A stretch of DNA of 64,000 bases from Rhizobium sp. NLR16a (GCF_017948245.1 NZ_CP072865.1:1823501-1887500), one strand, 5' to 3'. Positions 36,868 to 45,582 are shown, counted from the first letter of the stretch. The notes: generated by a model not told the origin, from the sequence alone. A program made the numbers and translations.

Positions 36868-38277
36868 ATGCCGGATTATCAGACGATCAAAAAGGAACTC
36901 GAAGGCATCGCCATCGAGGATAATCCGGCACTGGTGCGCCAGAAGAGTCGTGATTTCTACTGGTATTCGCCGATCCTGAAGGCGCAGCTCGACAATGTGA
37001 CGGCCGATCTCGTCGTTACCCCGAAAAACGAAGAAGAGGTCATCCGGACGCTGAAGGTCGCCTTCGCGCATGGCGTGCCGGTCACGCCGCGCGGCGGCGG
37101 CACTGGCAATTACGGCCAGGCGATGCCGCTTTCCGGTGGGATCGTGCTGAACCTTGCCGCCATGGACAAGATCAAGGAAATTCATCCCGGCCGGGTGATC
37201 TGCGAGCCGGGCATCATCATTGCCCAGCTCGACAAGCAGACCAAGGCGCATTCCGGCCAGGAACTGCGGTTCCACCCCTCGACGGCGCAGATGGCGACCG
37301 TCGGCGGCTTCATTGCCGGCGGCTCCGGCGGCGTCGGCTCGATCACCTGGGGCGGCCTGCGCGATCTCGGCAATATTCTGCGCCTGCGCGTCGTCACCAT
37401 GGAGACTGAGCCGCGCGTGCTCGATCTCACCGGCTGGGACCTGCAGAAGGTCAGTCACGCTTACGGCACCAACGGCGTCATCACCGAGATCGAAATGCCG
37501 CTGGCGCCTGCCTATGATTGGGTGGACGTTCTCGTCGGCTATGACGACTTCATGGCTGCCGTGCGCTTCTCCGATGCGCTCGCCAAATGCAACGGCATTC
37601 TCGTCAAGGAAATCGCGCCGATCGCCGCTCCGATCCCGCACGACTATTTCACCCGCCACAAGCCCTACATCCGCAAGGGGCAGTCGGTGGTGGTGCTGAT
37701 GATCGCGCCGCATGCGATGGACGCTTTCCTGGCCTTCACCTCGGCCCATAAGGGCGAAGTGATCTTCCGCTCAGACAAGGTCGAGAGCATGAAGGGCATC
37801 CCGCATGCCTATGAACTTGCCTGGAACCACACGACGCTGCGGGCGCTGAAGGTCGATCCGGGCTTCACCTATCTGCAGGTCCAGTATCCGGGGCCGGATC
37901 ACGTGACCAAGGTCGCCAAGATGGTGGAAATCTTCGGCGACGAAGTTCCGGGGCATCTAGAGTTCATCAAATTCGACGGGCAGATCCAGTGCTCCGGCCT
38001 GCCGCTGGTGCGCTACACCACCGAAGAGCGCCTCGAAGAGATCATCCGGATCCATCAGGATCACGGCTGCCCGATCTTCAACCCGCACCGCTACACGCTC
38101 GAGGAAGGCGGCATGAAGCGCACCGACAAGGTGCAGCTTGCCTTCAAGCAGGAAACCGATCCGAAGGGGCTTCTGAACCCCGGCAAGATGATCGCCTGGG
38201 AGAACCCGGACTTCGATTTCAATGCCGGCAAGAACTATCTCTTCCCCGGCCTTGCGGGCCTCATGGAGGCCTCATGA
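36868..38277 (+). CDS. FAD-linked oxidase (GlcD/VAO-type)
   Basis: A 469-residue flavoenzyme. The PCMH FAD-binding domain includes VTPRGGGTGNYGQAMPLSGG near residues 80-100 and HPSTAQMATVGGFIAGGSGGVGS near 140-162; the C-terminal cap ends HQDHGCPIFNPHRYTLEEGG and DPKGLLNPGKMI, typical of D-2-hydroxyacid and related dehydrogenases. It has no iron-sulfur partner in the cluster. It starts two bases after the deaminase stop (TGACATG) and probably oxidises a pathway intermediate, with electrons passed to a quinone or O2. Confidence 0.88.
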   Translation: MPDYQTIKKELEGIAIEDNPALVRQKSRDFYWYSPILKAQLDNVTADLVVTPKNEEEVIRTLKVAFAHGVPVTPRGGGTGNYGQAMPLSGGIVLNLAAMDKIKEIHPGRVICEPGIIIAQLDKQTKAHSGQELRFHPSTAQMATVGGFIAGGSGGVGSITWGGLRDLGNILRLRVVTMETEPRVLDLTGWDLQKVSHAYGTNGVITEIEMPLAPAYDWVDVLVGYDDFMAAVRFSDALAKCNGILVKEIAPIAAPIPHDYFTRHKPYIRKGQSVVVLMIAPHAMDAFLAFTSAHKGEVIFRSDKVESMKGIPHAYELAWNHTTLRALKVDPGFTYLQVQYPGPDHVTKVAKMVEIFGDEVPGHLEFIKFDGQIQCSGLPLVRYTTEERLEEIIRIHQDHGCPIFNPHRYTLEEGGMKRTDKVQLAFKQETDPKGLLNPGKMIAWENPDFDFNAGKNYLFPGLAGLMEAS

Positions 38278-38855
38278 GGGTTCTCGTGCTGCATTCGCAT
38301 CCGGTGGAGGAAAGCTACGGCAAGGCGCTCTACAAGCAGACGCTGGAAAGCCTGCGCAAAGCCGGCCATGACGTGGACGGATGCGATCTCTATGCCGAGA
38401 ATTTCGATCCCGTTCTTTCCCGGCATGACCGGCTCAGCTATCACGACTATCCCTCCAATACCGAGCTGGTGAAATCCTATGTCGAGCGGCTGAAGCGGGC
38501 CGAAGGGCTGGTGCTGGTCACGCCGGTCTGGAATTTCGGCTTCCCGGCGATATTGAAGGGATATTTCGATCGCGTCTGGCTTCCCGGTGTCTCCTTTGAA
38601 CTGGTCGACGGCAAGGTGGAATCGCGGCTGCGCCATATCAGGAAGCTTGCCGCCGTGCTGACTTATGGCGCGACGCCGTTCCGCGCCTTCGTGGCTGGCA
38701 ACCCGCCGAGGAAGATCGTCAAGCGCGTGCTGCGAGCGCAGATCAACCCGCTGCGGCCGGTCACCTTTCTTGCCCATTACGACATGAATAATTGTACCGA
38801 GGAAACGCGGACACGGTTTCTGCAGAAGGTGAAGAGCGCGATGGAGCGCTTCTGA
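38274..38855 (+). CDS. NAD(P)H:quinone oxidoreductase, flavodoxin fold
   Basis: A 193-residue protein of the NQO1/KefF type: LVLHSHPVEESYGKALYKQTL at the N-terminus binds FMN or FAD, and LVTPVWNFGFPAILKGYFDRVWLPG in the middle forms the active-site loop. The start overlaps the FAD oxidase stop (ATGA). It may supply reduced flavin or recycle quinone for the oxidase, but a direct partnership is an inference from gene order. Confidence 0.88.
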   Translation: MRVLVLHSHPVEESYGKALYKQTLESLRKAGHDVDGCDLYAENFDPVLSRHDRLSYHDYPSNTELVKSYVERLKRAEGLVLVTPVWNFGFPAILKGYFDRVWLPGVSFELVDGKVESRLRHIRKLAAVLTYGATPFRAFVAGNPPRKIVKRVLRAQINPLRPVTFLAHYDMNNCTEETRTRFLQKVKSAMERF

Positions 38856-38906
38856 GCATGCGGAAGGACTGTCCGCCGAAACACCTGGTTCAGGCAGGGA
38901 TATCCG

Positions 38907-39299
38907 ATGAAGAAGGTTTTTAACCCGATCTCCGTCCGCCGCCCATTCGGGCATTACAATCACGGGCTGCTGGTGCCGCCGGGCGCCTCCCTGCTCGTGA
39001 CCTCGGGCCAGCTCGGCATCGGCCCCGACGAGGCGGTACCGGAGGATATCGGCGCACAGGCGGAACTCTGCTTTGAAGCCATCAAGGCAATTCTCGCCGA
39101 GGCCGAGATGAGTTTTGCCGACGTTATCCGCATCTCCGCCTTCGTGACGAAGCGAGAGGATTTCCCAGCCTACATGGCCGTGCGGGATCGTTACACGCTC
39201 GATCCGAAGCCGGCCTCAACACTGATCATCGTCGGCGGCTTCACCCGCCCGGAATTCCTCGTGGAAGTCGAAGTCACGGCCGCCAAGGTGTTTTGCTGA
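38907..39299 (+). CDS. Rid-family (YjgF/YER057c/UK114) protein
   Basis: A 130-residue protein with the Rid trimer fold: FGHYNHGLLVPPGASLLVTSGQLGIG, the core IRISAFVTKREDFPAYMAVRDRY and the terminal strand VEVEVTAAK. RidA enzymes hydrolyse reactive enamines and imines. The conserved carboxylate-binding arginine (in PARS of RidA) is not seen here; the equivalent stretch reads KPAST, as in the divergent Rid subfamilies. It ends the catabolic operon, consistent with handling an imine or carbamate intermediate from the FAD oxidase. Confidence 0.88.
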   Translation: MKKVFNPISVRRPFGHYNHGLLVPPGASLLVTSGQLGIGPDEAVPEDIGAQAELCFEAIKAILAEAEMSFADVIRISAFVTKREDFPAYMAVRDRYTLDPKPASTLIIVGGFTRPEFLVEVEVTAAKVFC

Positions 39300-39357
39300 A
39301 GCGAGCCGAACGCCTGCGTCCCCGTCAGTCGCTGCTTCAGTTGCCTGCGCCCGATTG

Positions 39358-39588
39358 CTAAAGCGCGTCGCGCTCGTAACGCGGCGTCCAGCCGCGCGCC
39401 ATGCCGCGGCTCATCACCCGTTCGGCCAGCGCCAGTTGCCGGCGCAGATGCTTGCAGTCATCGAGCAGCGAGCGGATCGCCGCCTTGGCATCATCGTCAT
39501 GCCAGGCGAGCACAGCTTCCACTTCCCAAGCATCATCGGATTCCAACTGATCAAGCTTGGCCTGACGGGATTTCAAGCTCGGCTGCAT
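39358..39588 (-). CDS. small hypothetical protein, coupled to upstream gene
   Basis: A 76-residue protein, mostly helical and charged (QAKLDQLESDDAWEVEAVLAWHDDDAKAAIRSLLDDCKHLRRQLALAERVMSRG). I do not recognise it. Its ATG overlaps the stop of the preceding small gene (TGATG), a sign of coupled translation. The same frame is open further upstream, but that part is out-of-frame overlap with the partner gene. Confidence 0.5.
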   Translation of the reverse strand: MQPSLKSRQAKLDQLESDDAWEVEAVLAWHDDDAKAAIRSLLDDCKHLRRQLALAERVMSRGMARGWTPRYERDAL

Positions 39589-39758
39589 CAGTTTAGCGCC
39601 AGCGGCAATTGGACCGGACGCGGCAAGGGCGGCAGCGGTCGGCTGAGTTCCACCTTTTTCTGCCAAGCGGCGCGGCGCTGCTGGTCCCGCTCGCGGGCCG
39701 CCCGGGAGGCTTCGACGAGGGCAAGGGCGTTGGCGATCACCTGTTCGGTATGTGTCAT
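39588..39758 (-). CDS. small hypothetical protein
   Basis: A 56-residue protein with a helical N-terminal half (EQVIANALALVEASRAARERDQQRRAAWQKKV) and a Pro/Leu-rich tail. The ATG at 39758 has TTGGAGA six bases upstream. Function unknown; it forms a two-gene unit with the downstream small gene. Confidence 0.5.
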   Translation of the reverse strand: MTHTEQVIANALALVEASRAARERDQQRRAAWQKKVELSRPLPPLPRPVQLPLALN

Positions 39759-39877
39759 GACCATCTCCAATGTTCATGTTCTGTTCTAATTTAGACCTTC
39801 GCTCGAGGAAGTCAAGCGCGACGACGAGCTTGTCATGAAAACGGAAGGAGAAACGGGAGCTAGGATGCGGCCGCTGG

Positions 39878-40135
39878 TCAGTCGGCGGCTTCTATGACGG
39901 CGATGCCCGCCTCCTGCGCCGCCCTGATGAAGACGGCGCGCACATGATCCGGCGGGAGATCGCCGGTAATCGCATCCAGGCAGGCTTTGACCGCTTCGAA
40001 ATATTCTTCGCCGTCATCCACCGGCCAGTCACGGAGCAGCGTGCGCGCGGCATCCCACACAGAGTTGATAACGGCATAATGCCCAAGCCCCATTGAGGCC
40101 AAGCCGACCGGTCGAAAATTTGCCGTCTGTCTCAC
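39878..40135 (-). CDS. DUF982 protein
   Basis: An 85-residue protein that fits the DUF982 family abundant in rhizobia: an N-terminal strand, then VWDAARTLLRDWPVDDGEEYFEAVKACLDAITG and a C-terminal helix. The function of the family is unknown. The start is GTG with only a weak ribosome site. A second DUF982 gene is at 41456-41737. Confidence 0.72.
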   Translation of the reverse strand: MRQTANFRPVGLASMGLGHYAVINSVWDAARTLLRDWPVDDGEEYFEAVKACLDAITGDLPPDHVRAVFIRAAQEAGIAVIEAAD

Positions 40136-40549
40136 TTTGCTACAGCTTTTCCTAATTTCGGCGAGCTAACCGATAATATGCAATTAGCATGCCGTTGGCA
40201 GCGGCCTTCGATCCTTGGCACCATGACCGTGACAGACATATCTCTCACGGCGGGATCCGGCAGGCGACGCTTGAAACAGGAAACGTCTGAAGCTTCTCGA
40301 GGGGGTTCCGGAAATCTGGCTATCAGCATTAAACGACCGATTATGGTAAATATCAGACAGAACCCACCACGCCTACTCATTAAAACCGCCGACATCCATG
40401 CATATTCTACTGAATGTGCAGCAACACGTTGCCTTTCCGGAAGCAACGCCTTGCAACGATCTGCCATTGCTTGTCCCGAAGGTGGACGGGAATGCTTCCT
40501 GATCGTACAATGCCACTACCTGCACGCGGCGGATCTGGGAGAACACGCG

Positions 40550-41377
40550 ATGCCTATCTTCATGGACCGGCACTACCTCAAAGGAACCTCGGCCGCCGAG
40601 GTTGCCCAGGCGCATCGCATGGATATCGACATTCAGGATCAATACGGCGTCAAGTTTCTGACGTATTGGTTCGACGAGCGGCGCGGGACGGCCTTCTGTC
40701 TGGTGGATGCGCCCGATGTCGAAACCGTCCACTGCGTACATCGCGAGGCGCACGGTTTCGTCGCCAATGAGGTCGTCGAGGTGGCTCTGTCGGCCGTCGA
40801 GGCCTTTCTCGGTCGCATTAATGACCCCGATCCGGCGCCCGGCCAATCCGCGCCGCAGATGGATCCTGGCCACCGGGCGATCCTCTTTACCGATATTGTC
40901 GGCTCGACCGAGATGACGGCGCGCCTCGGCGACCGCATGGGGACAGAGTTGGTCAGGGCTCATGACGCGATCGTGCGCCGGTGCCTCGGCAAAAATTCCG
41001 GCCGCGAGGTGAAGCACACCGGCGACGGCATCATGGCGGCCTTCGCGGCGACGACCGCGGCCGTCGACTGCGCCATGGCGATCCAGCAGGAATTCCAGCA
41101 TTACAACGGCAGCAAGGCCGAGCCGATCCATGTTCGCATCGGGCTCGATTGCGGTGAGCCGGTCGAGGACAGCAACGATCTCTTCGGCTCCACGGTGCAG
41201 CTCGCAGCCCGCCTCTGCGCGGCCGCAGCCAGCGACCAGATCCTCGTGTCCGAGAATGTATTCCGGGAATATGGCGCTGGCGACCTCTTTGCCCACGCGA
41301 CGCGCCGGCGCATCAAGGGATTTTCGAAGCCCATGCTGGTCTTCCGCTGCGATTGGGCGGCTGCCGGCCCTGGCTGA
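40550..41377 (+). CDS. DUF4242-like plus class III nucleotide cyclase
   Basis: A 275-residue two-domain protein. Residues 1-85 resemble the small DUF4242 (SCO4226-like nickel-binding) fold: MPIFMDRHYLKGTSAAEVAQAHRMD, then YWFDERRGTAFCLVDAPDVETVHCVHREAHG. Residues about 105-270 are an adenylate/guanylate cyclase catalytic domain with both metal aspartates (LFTDIVGSTEM and VKHTGDGIMAAF) and LFGSTVQLAARLCAAA. The ATG at 40550 has a GGGAGA site; the open frame upstream shows no domain. It could make cAMP in response to a metal or small ligand bound by the N-terminal domain. Confidence 0.85.
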   Translation: MPIFMDRHYLKGTSAAEVAQAHRMDIDIQDQYGVKFLTYWFDERRGTAFCLVDAPDVETVHCVHREAHGFVANEVVEVALSAVEAFLGRINDPDPAPGQSAPQMDPGHRAILFTDIVGSTEMTARLGDRMGTELVRAHDAIVRRCLGKNSGREVKHTGDGIMAAFAATTAAVDCAMAIQQEFQHYNGSKAEPIHVRIGLDCGEPVEDSNDLFGSTVQLAARLCAAAASDQILVSENVFREYGAGDLFAHATRRRIKGFSKPMLVFRCDWAAAGPG

Positions 41378-41455
41378 CCGGAGATTCGCGACCGGACGCG
41401 CCGCTTATGACGTAGCGGCACGCCGGCTCAGATCGTTACGAACAGACTTGGCTCT

Positions 41456-41737
41456 TCAAGCATTGCCGACGTTTCGATCGCCCATCCCCTCGAATTTGGG
41501 ACCGCTGTCGAGCATGCCCGACATCTTCAGAAAACGGCGAAAATTCTCGCGCGCAGCGCTGAGCGGAAAATGCCCCTTGGCGGTATCCCTGCACGCCTTC
41601 AGCAGCGTGTCATATGCCAGACCTCGCTTGTCCTGCGGCCACTCATCCAGAAGTTCGAAGATTTCGTCGAGACACGTGATCTCGGCGACGAAATGCTGAC
41701 GATGAAGAAAAACCGGCTCGAACCGAGCTTCCGACAT
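41456..41737 (-). CDS. DUF982 protein
   Basis: A 93-residue protein with the DUF982 layout: FEPVFLHRQHFVAEITCLDEIFELLDEWPQDKRGLAYDTLLKACRDTAKG, then a C-terminal helix. GGGAGG precedes the ATG. It is convergent with the nucleotide cyclase gene. The 286 bases upstream are AT-rich and probably hold its promoter. Confidence 0.75.
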   Translation of the reverse strand: MSEARFEPVFLHRQHFVAEITCLDEIFELLDEWPQDKRGLAYDTLLKACRDTAKGHFPLSAARENFRRFLKMSGMLDSGPKFEGMGDRNVGNA

Positions 41738-42022
41738 AGTAACCTCCCATTTATATTACTTTTTTATGCGATAATACTACTGAAAATCGTCGATTTGTTC
41801 AAGACAAAATCGGGAATCATTCGCTTGCCAACACTGCGGACTTACTTCCATAATCGCAGAATAGTCCGAGAAAATTACCCCTGAATTTCCCATGGAGCGA
41901 AGAGCGGTCCCTTCATCATCGAAGCCATTTCCTATCAGATGAGCGTGATTGCCCTCTCCGGTTCTCGCATCTGTTTGTGCCGGCATGATAGATTGCCGAG
42001 ACCAACCTCAGGAGAAGCTCAG

Positions 42023-42205
42023 ATGACCCGATTCCTCACCTTGTTCGCGACCAGCGCGATGATCGGCGCGTCCACGCTCGCGGCTTCCTGTACCTCGCCC
42101 GCGAGGCTGGATCGGGAGGATTATCAATATCAGCTGGATACTTCGAGGAATCCGGCCTGTGCGGGCGGTTTCAGACCCGGCAATGCTCGCTCGTGCAGCT
42201 ACTGA
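42023..42205 (+). CDS. small putative lipoprotein
   Basis: A 60-residue protein with an N-terminal signal (MTRFLTLFATSAMIGASTLAASC) ending in a lipobox-like AAS-Cys at residue 24, followed by a short polar tail with two more Cys. AGGAGAAGCTC precedes the ATG. It is probably an anchored envelope peptide; no family is recognised. Confidence 0.55.
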   Translation: MTRFLTLFATSAMIGASTLAASCTSPARLDREDYQYQLDTSRNPACAGGFRPGNARSCSY

Positions 42206-42308
42206 AAAGTCCGCTTATGGCAATGGGAGGTTTGGCGCATCAGGAGCCGCGATAACCGTTGCAGAGCGGTCGATCGGCTGCATAGCCAAGAGAAACATTG
42301 GAAACACC

Positions 42309-43181
42309 GTGGATCCTACGCTGAACAGAGATTTCCTTGAACTCCACTCACTGCCGCTGGACACTGTCGCTGCGATTATCGACCGAGCCGGCCAGCTTGC
42401 GAAGCATTGGGCGGGCCGCACCATGCCGCAATCCCTGCATGGCAAACGGGTGAGCCTTATCGTCGATGACACGGGATGGCGCAATACGGCCGCCTTTGAC
42501 CTCGGTGTGAAGGCCATGGGCGGCGTCTGCGTGCAACCGCAAATCAGCTTCAACGCCCGCGAGACCACCGCCGACCTTGCGGACTATCTCGACAATTGGT
42601 TTGACCTTCTCGTCGTCAGGACGAAGGAACTTGCTACCCTGCAAGAGCTCGCGGCGGTCATGGATGCGCCTGTCATCAATGCCCGGACAAGACTAAATCA
42701 TCCGTGTGAGACGCTCGGCGATCTCGCCTACATCAAGAGCGTCAGGGGATCGCTGCAAGGCCTGAAGGTTGTCGGGATCGCGCCAGATGCCAACATTCTT
42801 CGTTCCTGGGTCGAGGCAGCGAAATCCATGCCCATCCGCGTCGTCCAAGTCTATCCGGAGCGCTGGCACGTAGCCGATCCCCATCTCCTGAATCCGAATT
42901 TCGAAATCAGCCGAGATATCAGTCATGCCCTCGATGCGGACGTCGTCATCACGGACTCGTGGCCGAAAGACGCGGCGGAAAGCGAGCTGACGGAATATCA
43001 GGTGACGGCAACGCTCCTCGACAAAGGACGGCGTGACACGATCTTCTTGCCCTGCCCGCCCGTCGCAAGGGGACAGGAAGTAACGGCCGACGCGATGTTG
43101 CACCCTGCCTGCCAAAGCCGTCCCGCAAAAGCATTCCTGCTTCACGCCCAGAATGCGCTGATGGAGTGGGTTTTGTCTTGA
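42309..43181 (+). CDS. ornithine carbamoyltransferase-like protein, altered motif
   Basis: A 290-residue protein of the aspartate/ornithine carbamoyltransferase fold. HPCETLGDL (131-139) matches the HPxQ carbamoyl-phosphate motif with Glu for Gln, and FLPCPPVARGQEVTADAM (247-264) matches the HCLP ornithine loop without its His. The STRTR phosphate loop is replaced by TGWRNT (55-60). It begins at a GTG behind TTGGAAAC. No arginine-pathway gene is adjacent. It is likely to be a paralogue with another carbamoyl acceptor, or inactive. Confidence 0.75.
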   Translation: MDPTLNRDFLELHSLPLDTVAAIIDRAGQLAKHWAGRTMPQSLHGKRVSLIVDDTGWRNTAAFDLGVKAMGGVCVQPQISFNARETTADLADYLDNWFDLLVVRTKELATLQELAAVMDAPVINARTRLNHPCETLGDLAYIKSVRGSLQGLKVVGIAPDANILRSWVEAAKSMPIRVVQVYPERWHVADPHLLNPNFEISRDISHALDADVVITDSWPKDAAESELTEYQVTATLLDKGRRDTIFLPCPPVARGQEVTADAMLHPACQSRPAKAFLLHAQNALMEWVLS

Positions 43182-43623
43182 CCGTTGGTCCCAGCCACTG
43201 GCAGGCCGTGGCTACGAAACAAAGACTAACAATCATCCGACAGCCCAAACAGACCTGCGCAAAGGCCTCGGCGGCGCCACGAGTTTTCGCAGCCCATAAA
43301 TTGTGTCGTTTTCGCATCACTTTCCGTACGGTTGTAGATTCCCTCTTGGCAACGGCGAATTGCTTCGCTACAAAACGCTACCGCTTCAGATCGAACAAAA
43401 GGGAGGCGTTGAATGACATCAGCAATCATCGAAGCCTTCCCGTGTGGTATGTCCCGACGATAGGTCATATCCATTCGCGCCCCGCCTCAAGCGCGCGCGA
43501 CATGCGGTTTTCTCTTCCCTCAGCCCGATTGATCTGACGGCATTACTTCGTCTTCCGCGCGGGCTGTGCCTTTCAACTCTCGATTTTGAGGACCGGTTTC
43601 CGATACGGGCCGGGCTGGTAAAA
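43182..43623. other. 442-base gap without a supported gene
   Basis: Only short frames without recognisable features lie here, on both strands. The gap must hold the promoter of the ABC exporter that follows, but no clear -35/-10 pair was found. A minus-strand frame at 43226-43474 was considered and not accepted. Confidence 0.5.
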
Positions 43624-45414
43624 ATGACTCGCAAGAAGCTCGATTTCCGCGCCGATGCCTATCGTCACGTGCTCGGCTTTGTTCTTCATCATTGGAGCCA
43701 CCGTGCTGTTTTGGTGGGCGTTATCATCGTGTTGGTTGCCGCCAGCACGCTGGCCGAGGTCATGGTGCCGGTATTTTCCGGCCGCATCGTCGACGCCATT
43801 GCCGGCGGCAACGCGGCCGACGGCGCACTCAGCGCCTTTGCCGTCGTCGTCGTTCTCGGCTTTATCAGCGTGGCACTGCGCTGGTTCATCTTCAATGGCA
43901 TCATCCGGCTGACGTTGCGCATCATGGCGGATGTGGTCAATAACGGTTTCCACAAGGTGCAGCGGTTCTCGACCGACTGGCACGCCAACAGCTTCGCCGG
44001 TTCGACGGTGCGCAAGATCACCCGCGGCATGTGGGCGCTCGACTCGCTCAATGATCTGCTGCTTGTCGCGCTGCTGCCGTCCATCGTCATGCTGGTGGGC
44101 GCCAGTATCGTGCTCGGCAGCTACTGGCCGGTCATGGGCCTGATCGTGGCTCTCGGATCGCTGGTCTATATCGGCGTCACCGTGGCGCTTTCCATGGGCT
44201 TCGTATCGCCGGCGGCTAGGCTTGCCAATGCCTGGGACACCAGGCTCGGCGGCGCGCTGGCGGATGCGATCAGCTGCAATTCGGTGGTCAAGGCCTTCGG
44301 CGCTGAAGCCCGCGAAGAAGCCCGCTTGCGCCATGTGCTGGGCAAATGGGACAGCCGCACGCGGCGGACATGGAAGCGCGGCACCTTGAGCGGCACGATC
44401 CAGGGCTTCATGATGGTATCCATGCAGGCCGGCATTCTGGGAACGGGGCTGATCATGTGGCGGCAGGGGCTGGCGAGCCCCGGCGACGTCACCTTCGTGC
44501 TGGCCATGTTCTTCGTTCTGCAGGGCTATCTGCGCAATGTCGGCCAGGATATCCGCAATCTGCAGCGTGCCGTCAACGACATGGAGGAACTGGTGCTGCT
44601 CGACAGGATGCCGCTCGGCATCGAGGACAAGCCGCACGCCAAGCCGATTGCGATCGGCGCGGGCGAGATCGTATTCGATTACGTCACCTTCCAGTATGGC
44701 GCGCATCCCGACCCGCTCTACGAGGACTTCTCGGTCACCATTCGGCCGGGCGAGCGTGTGGGGCTGGTGGGGCATTCGGGCTCGGGCAAAACCACCTTCG
44801 TCAAGCTCATCCAGCGCCTCTATGACGTGAACTCGGGCGCCATCCGGATCGACGGGCAGGACATCGCCGAGGTCACACAATCGAGCCTGCGCGGCCAGAT
44901 CGCGATCGTGCAGCAGGAGCCGATCCTGTTCCACCGGACGCTGGCGGAAAATATCGCCTATTCCAGGCCGAACGCCTCGCGGCGGGAGATCGAGCAGGCG
45001 GCGAAACAGGCCAATGCCCACGGCTTCATCATGGACCTTCCGAAGGGCTATGAGACGATGGTGGGCGAACGCGGGGTCAAGCTGTCGGGCGGCGAGCGGC
45101 AGCGTGTCGCCATCGCCCGCGCCTTCCTGGCCGATGCCCCGATCCTGATCCTCGACGAGGCGACGTCGAGTCTCGACAGCGAAAGCGAAGTGCAGATCCA
45201 GCAAGCCATGGAACGCCTGATGGACGGCCGCACCACGCTTGTGATCGCGCATCGGCTCTCCACGGTGCGGGCGCTGGACCGGCTGCTGGTGTTCGACAAG
45301 GGCAGAATCGTCGAGGAAGGTGATCACCAGGCGCTGATCCGGCTCAATGGTGGCATCTATCGCCGGCTGTTCGAGCGGCAGGCGCTGGAACTGACCAAGG
45401 GGTTGGTGGCGTAA
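43624..45414 (+). CDS. ABC exporter, MsbA/MdlB type half-transporter
   Basis: A 596-residue protein with six membrane segments in about residues 25-310, then a nucleotide-binding domain. Walker A GHSGSGKTT begins near residue 383; [30 protein letters not shown] and the H-loop VIAHRLSTV follow. It should homodimerise to flip a lipid, drug or glycan. The ATG at 43624 was chosen because membrane-protein character starts there; the upstream frame extension looks non-coding. No strong ribosome site is visible. Confidence 0.9.
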   Translation: MTRKKLDFRADAYRHVLGFVLHHWSHRAVLVGVIIVLVAASTLAEVMVPVFSGRIVDAIAGGNAADGALSAFAVVVVLGFISVALRWFIFNGIIRLTLRIMADVVNNGFHKVQRFSTDWHANSFAGSTVRKITRGMWALDSLNDLLLVALLPSIVMLVGASIVLGSYWPVMGLIVALGSLVYIGVTVALSMGFVSPAARLANAWDTRLGGALADAISCNSVVKAFGAEAREEARLRHVLGKWDSRTRRTWKRGTLSGTIQGFMMVSMQAGILGTGLIMWRQGLASPGDVTFVLAMFFVLQGYLRNVGQDIRNLQRAVNDMEELVLLDRMPLGIEDKPHAKPIAIGAGEIVFDYVTFQYGAHPDPLYEDFSVTIRPGERVGLVGHSGSGKTTFVKLIQRLYDVNSGAIRIDGQDIAEVTQSSLRGQIAIVQQEPILFHRTLAENIAYSRPNASRREIEQAAKQANAHGFIMDLPKGYETMVGERGVKLSGGERQRVAIARAFLADAPILILDEATSSLDSESEVQIQQAMERLMDGRTTLVIAHRLSTVRALDRLLVFDKGRIVEEGDHQALIRLNGGIYRRLFERQALELTKGLVA

Positions 45415-45468
45415 ACTGCCTTCTCCTTCGTCATGTGCCTCAGTTGTCGGCTTGGCGCCGATGGCTGC

Positions 45469-45496
45469 CCCTCTCCCCGTTCCAACGGGGAGAGGG
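45469..45496. repeat. palindromic intergenic repeat
   Basis: CCCTCTCCCCGTT (45469-45481) and AACGGGGAGAGGG (45484-45496) form a perfect 13-base stem with a two-base loop. It is related to the element at 30068-30142 and lies between convergent genes, where it may also help end transcription. Confidence 0.75.
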
Positions 45497-45582
45497 AACG
45501 TGCCAAACGCGGCGTCGAGGTCGTGAGATGCCGATGCAGAAGGCTCGATGCTCCGCAGTGAAGCCTGGTCGGTGGATGAGGC

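Noticed and set aside
43226..43474. Possible small minus-strand gene of 82 codons
   Set aside because: No ribosome site, no recognisable motif, and a comparable open frame on the other strand.
43573..45327. Minus-strand open frame of 584 codons
   Set aside because: Antisense to the MsbA-type exporter, whose Walker and signature motifs are unambiguous.
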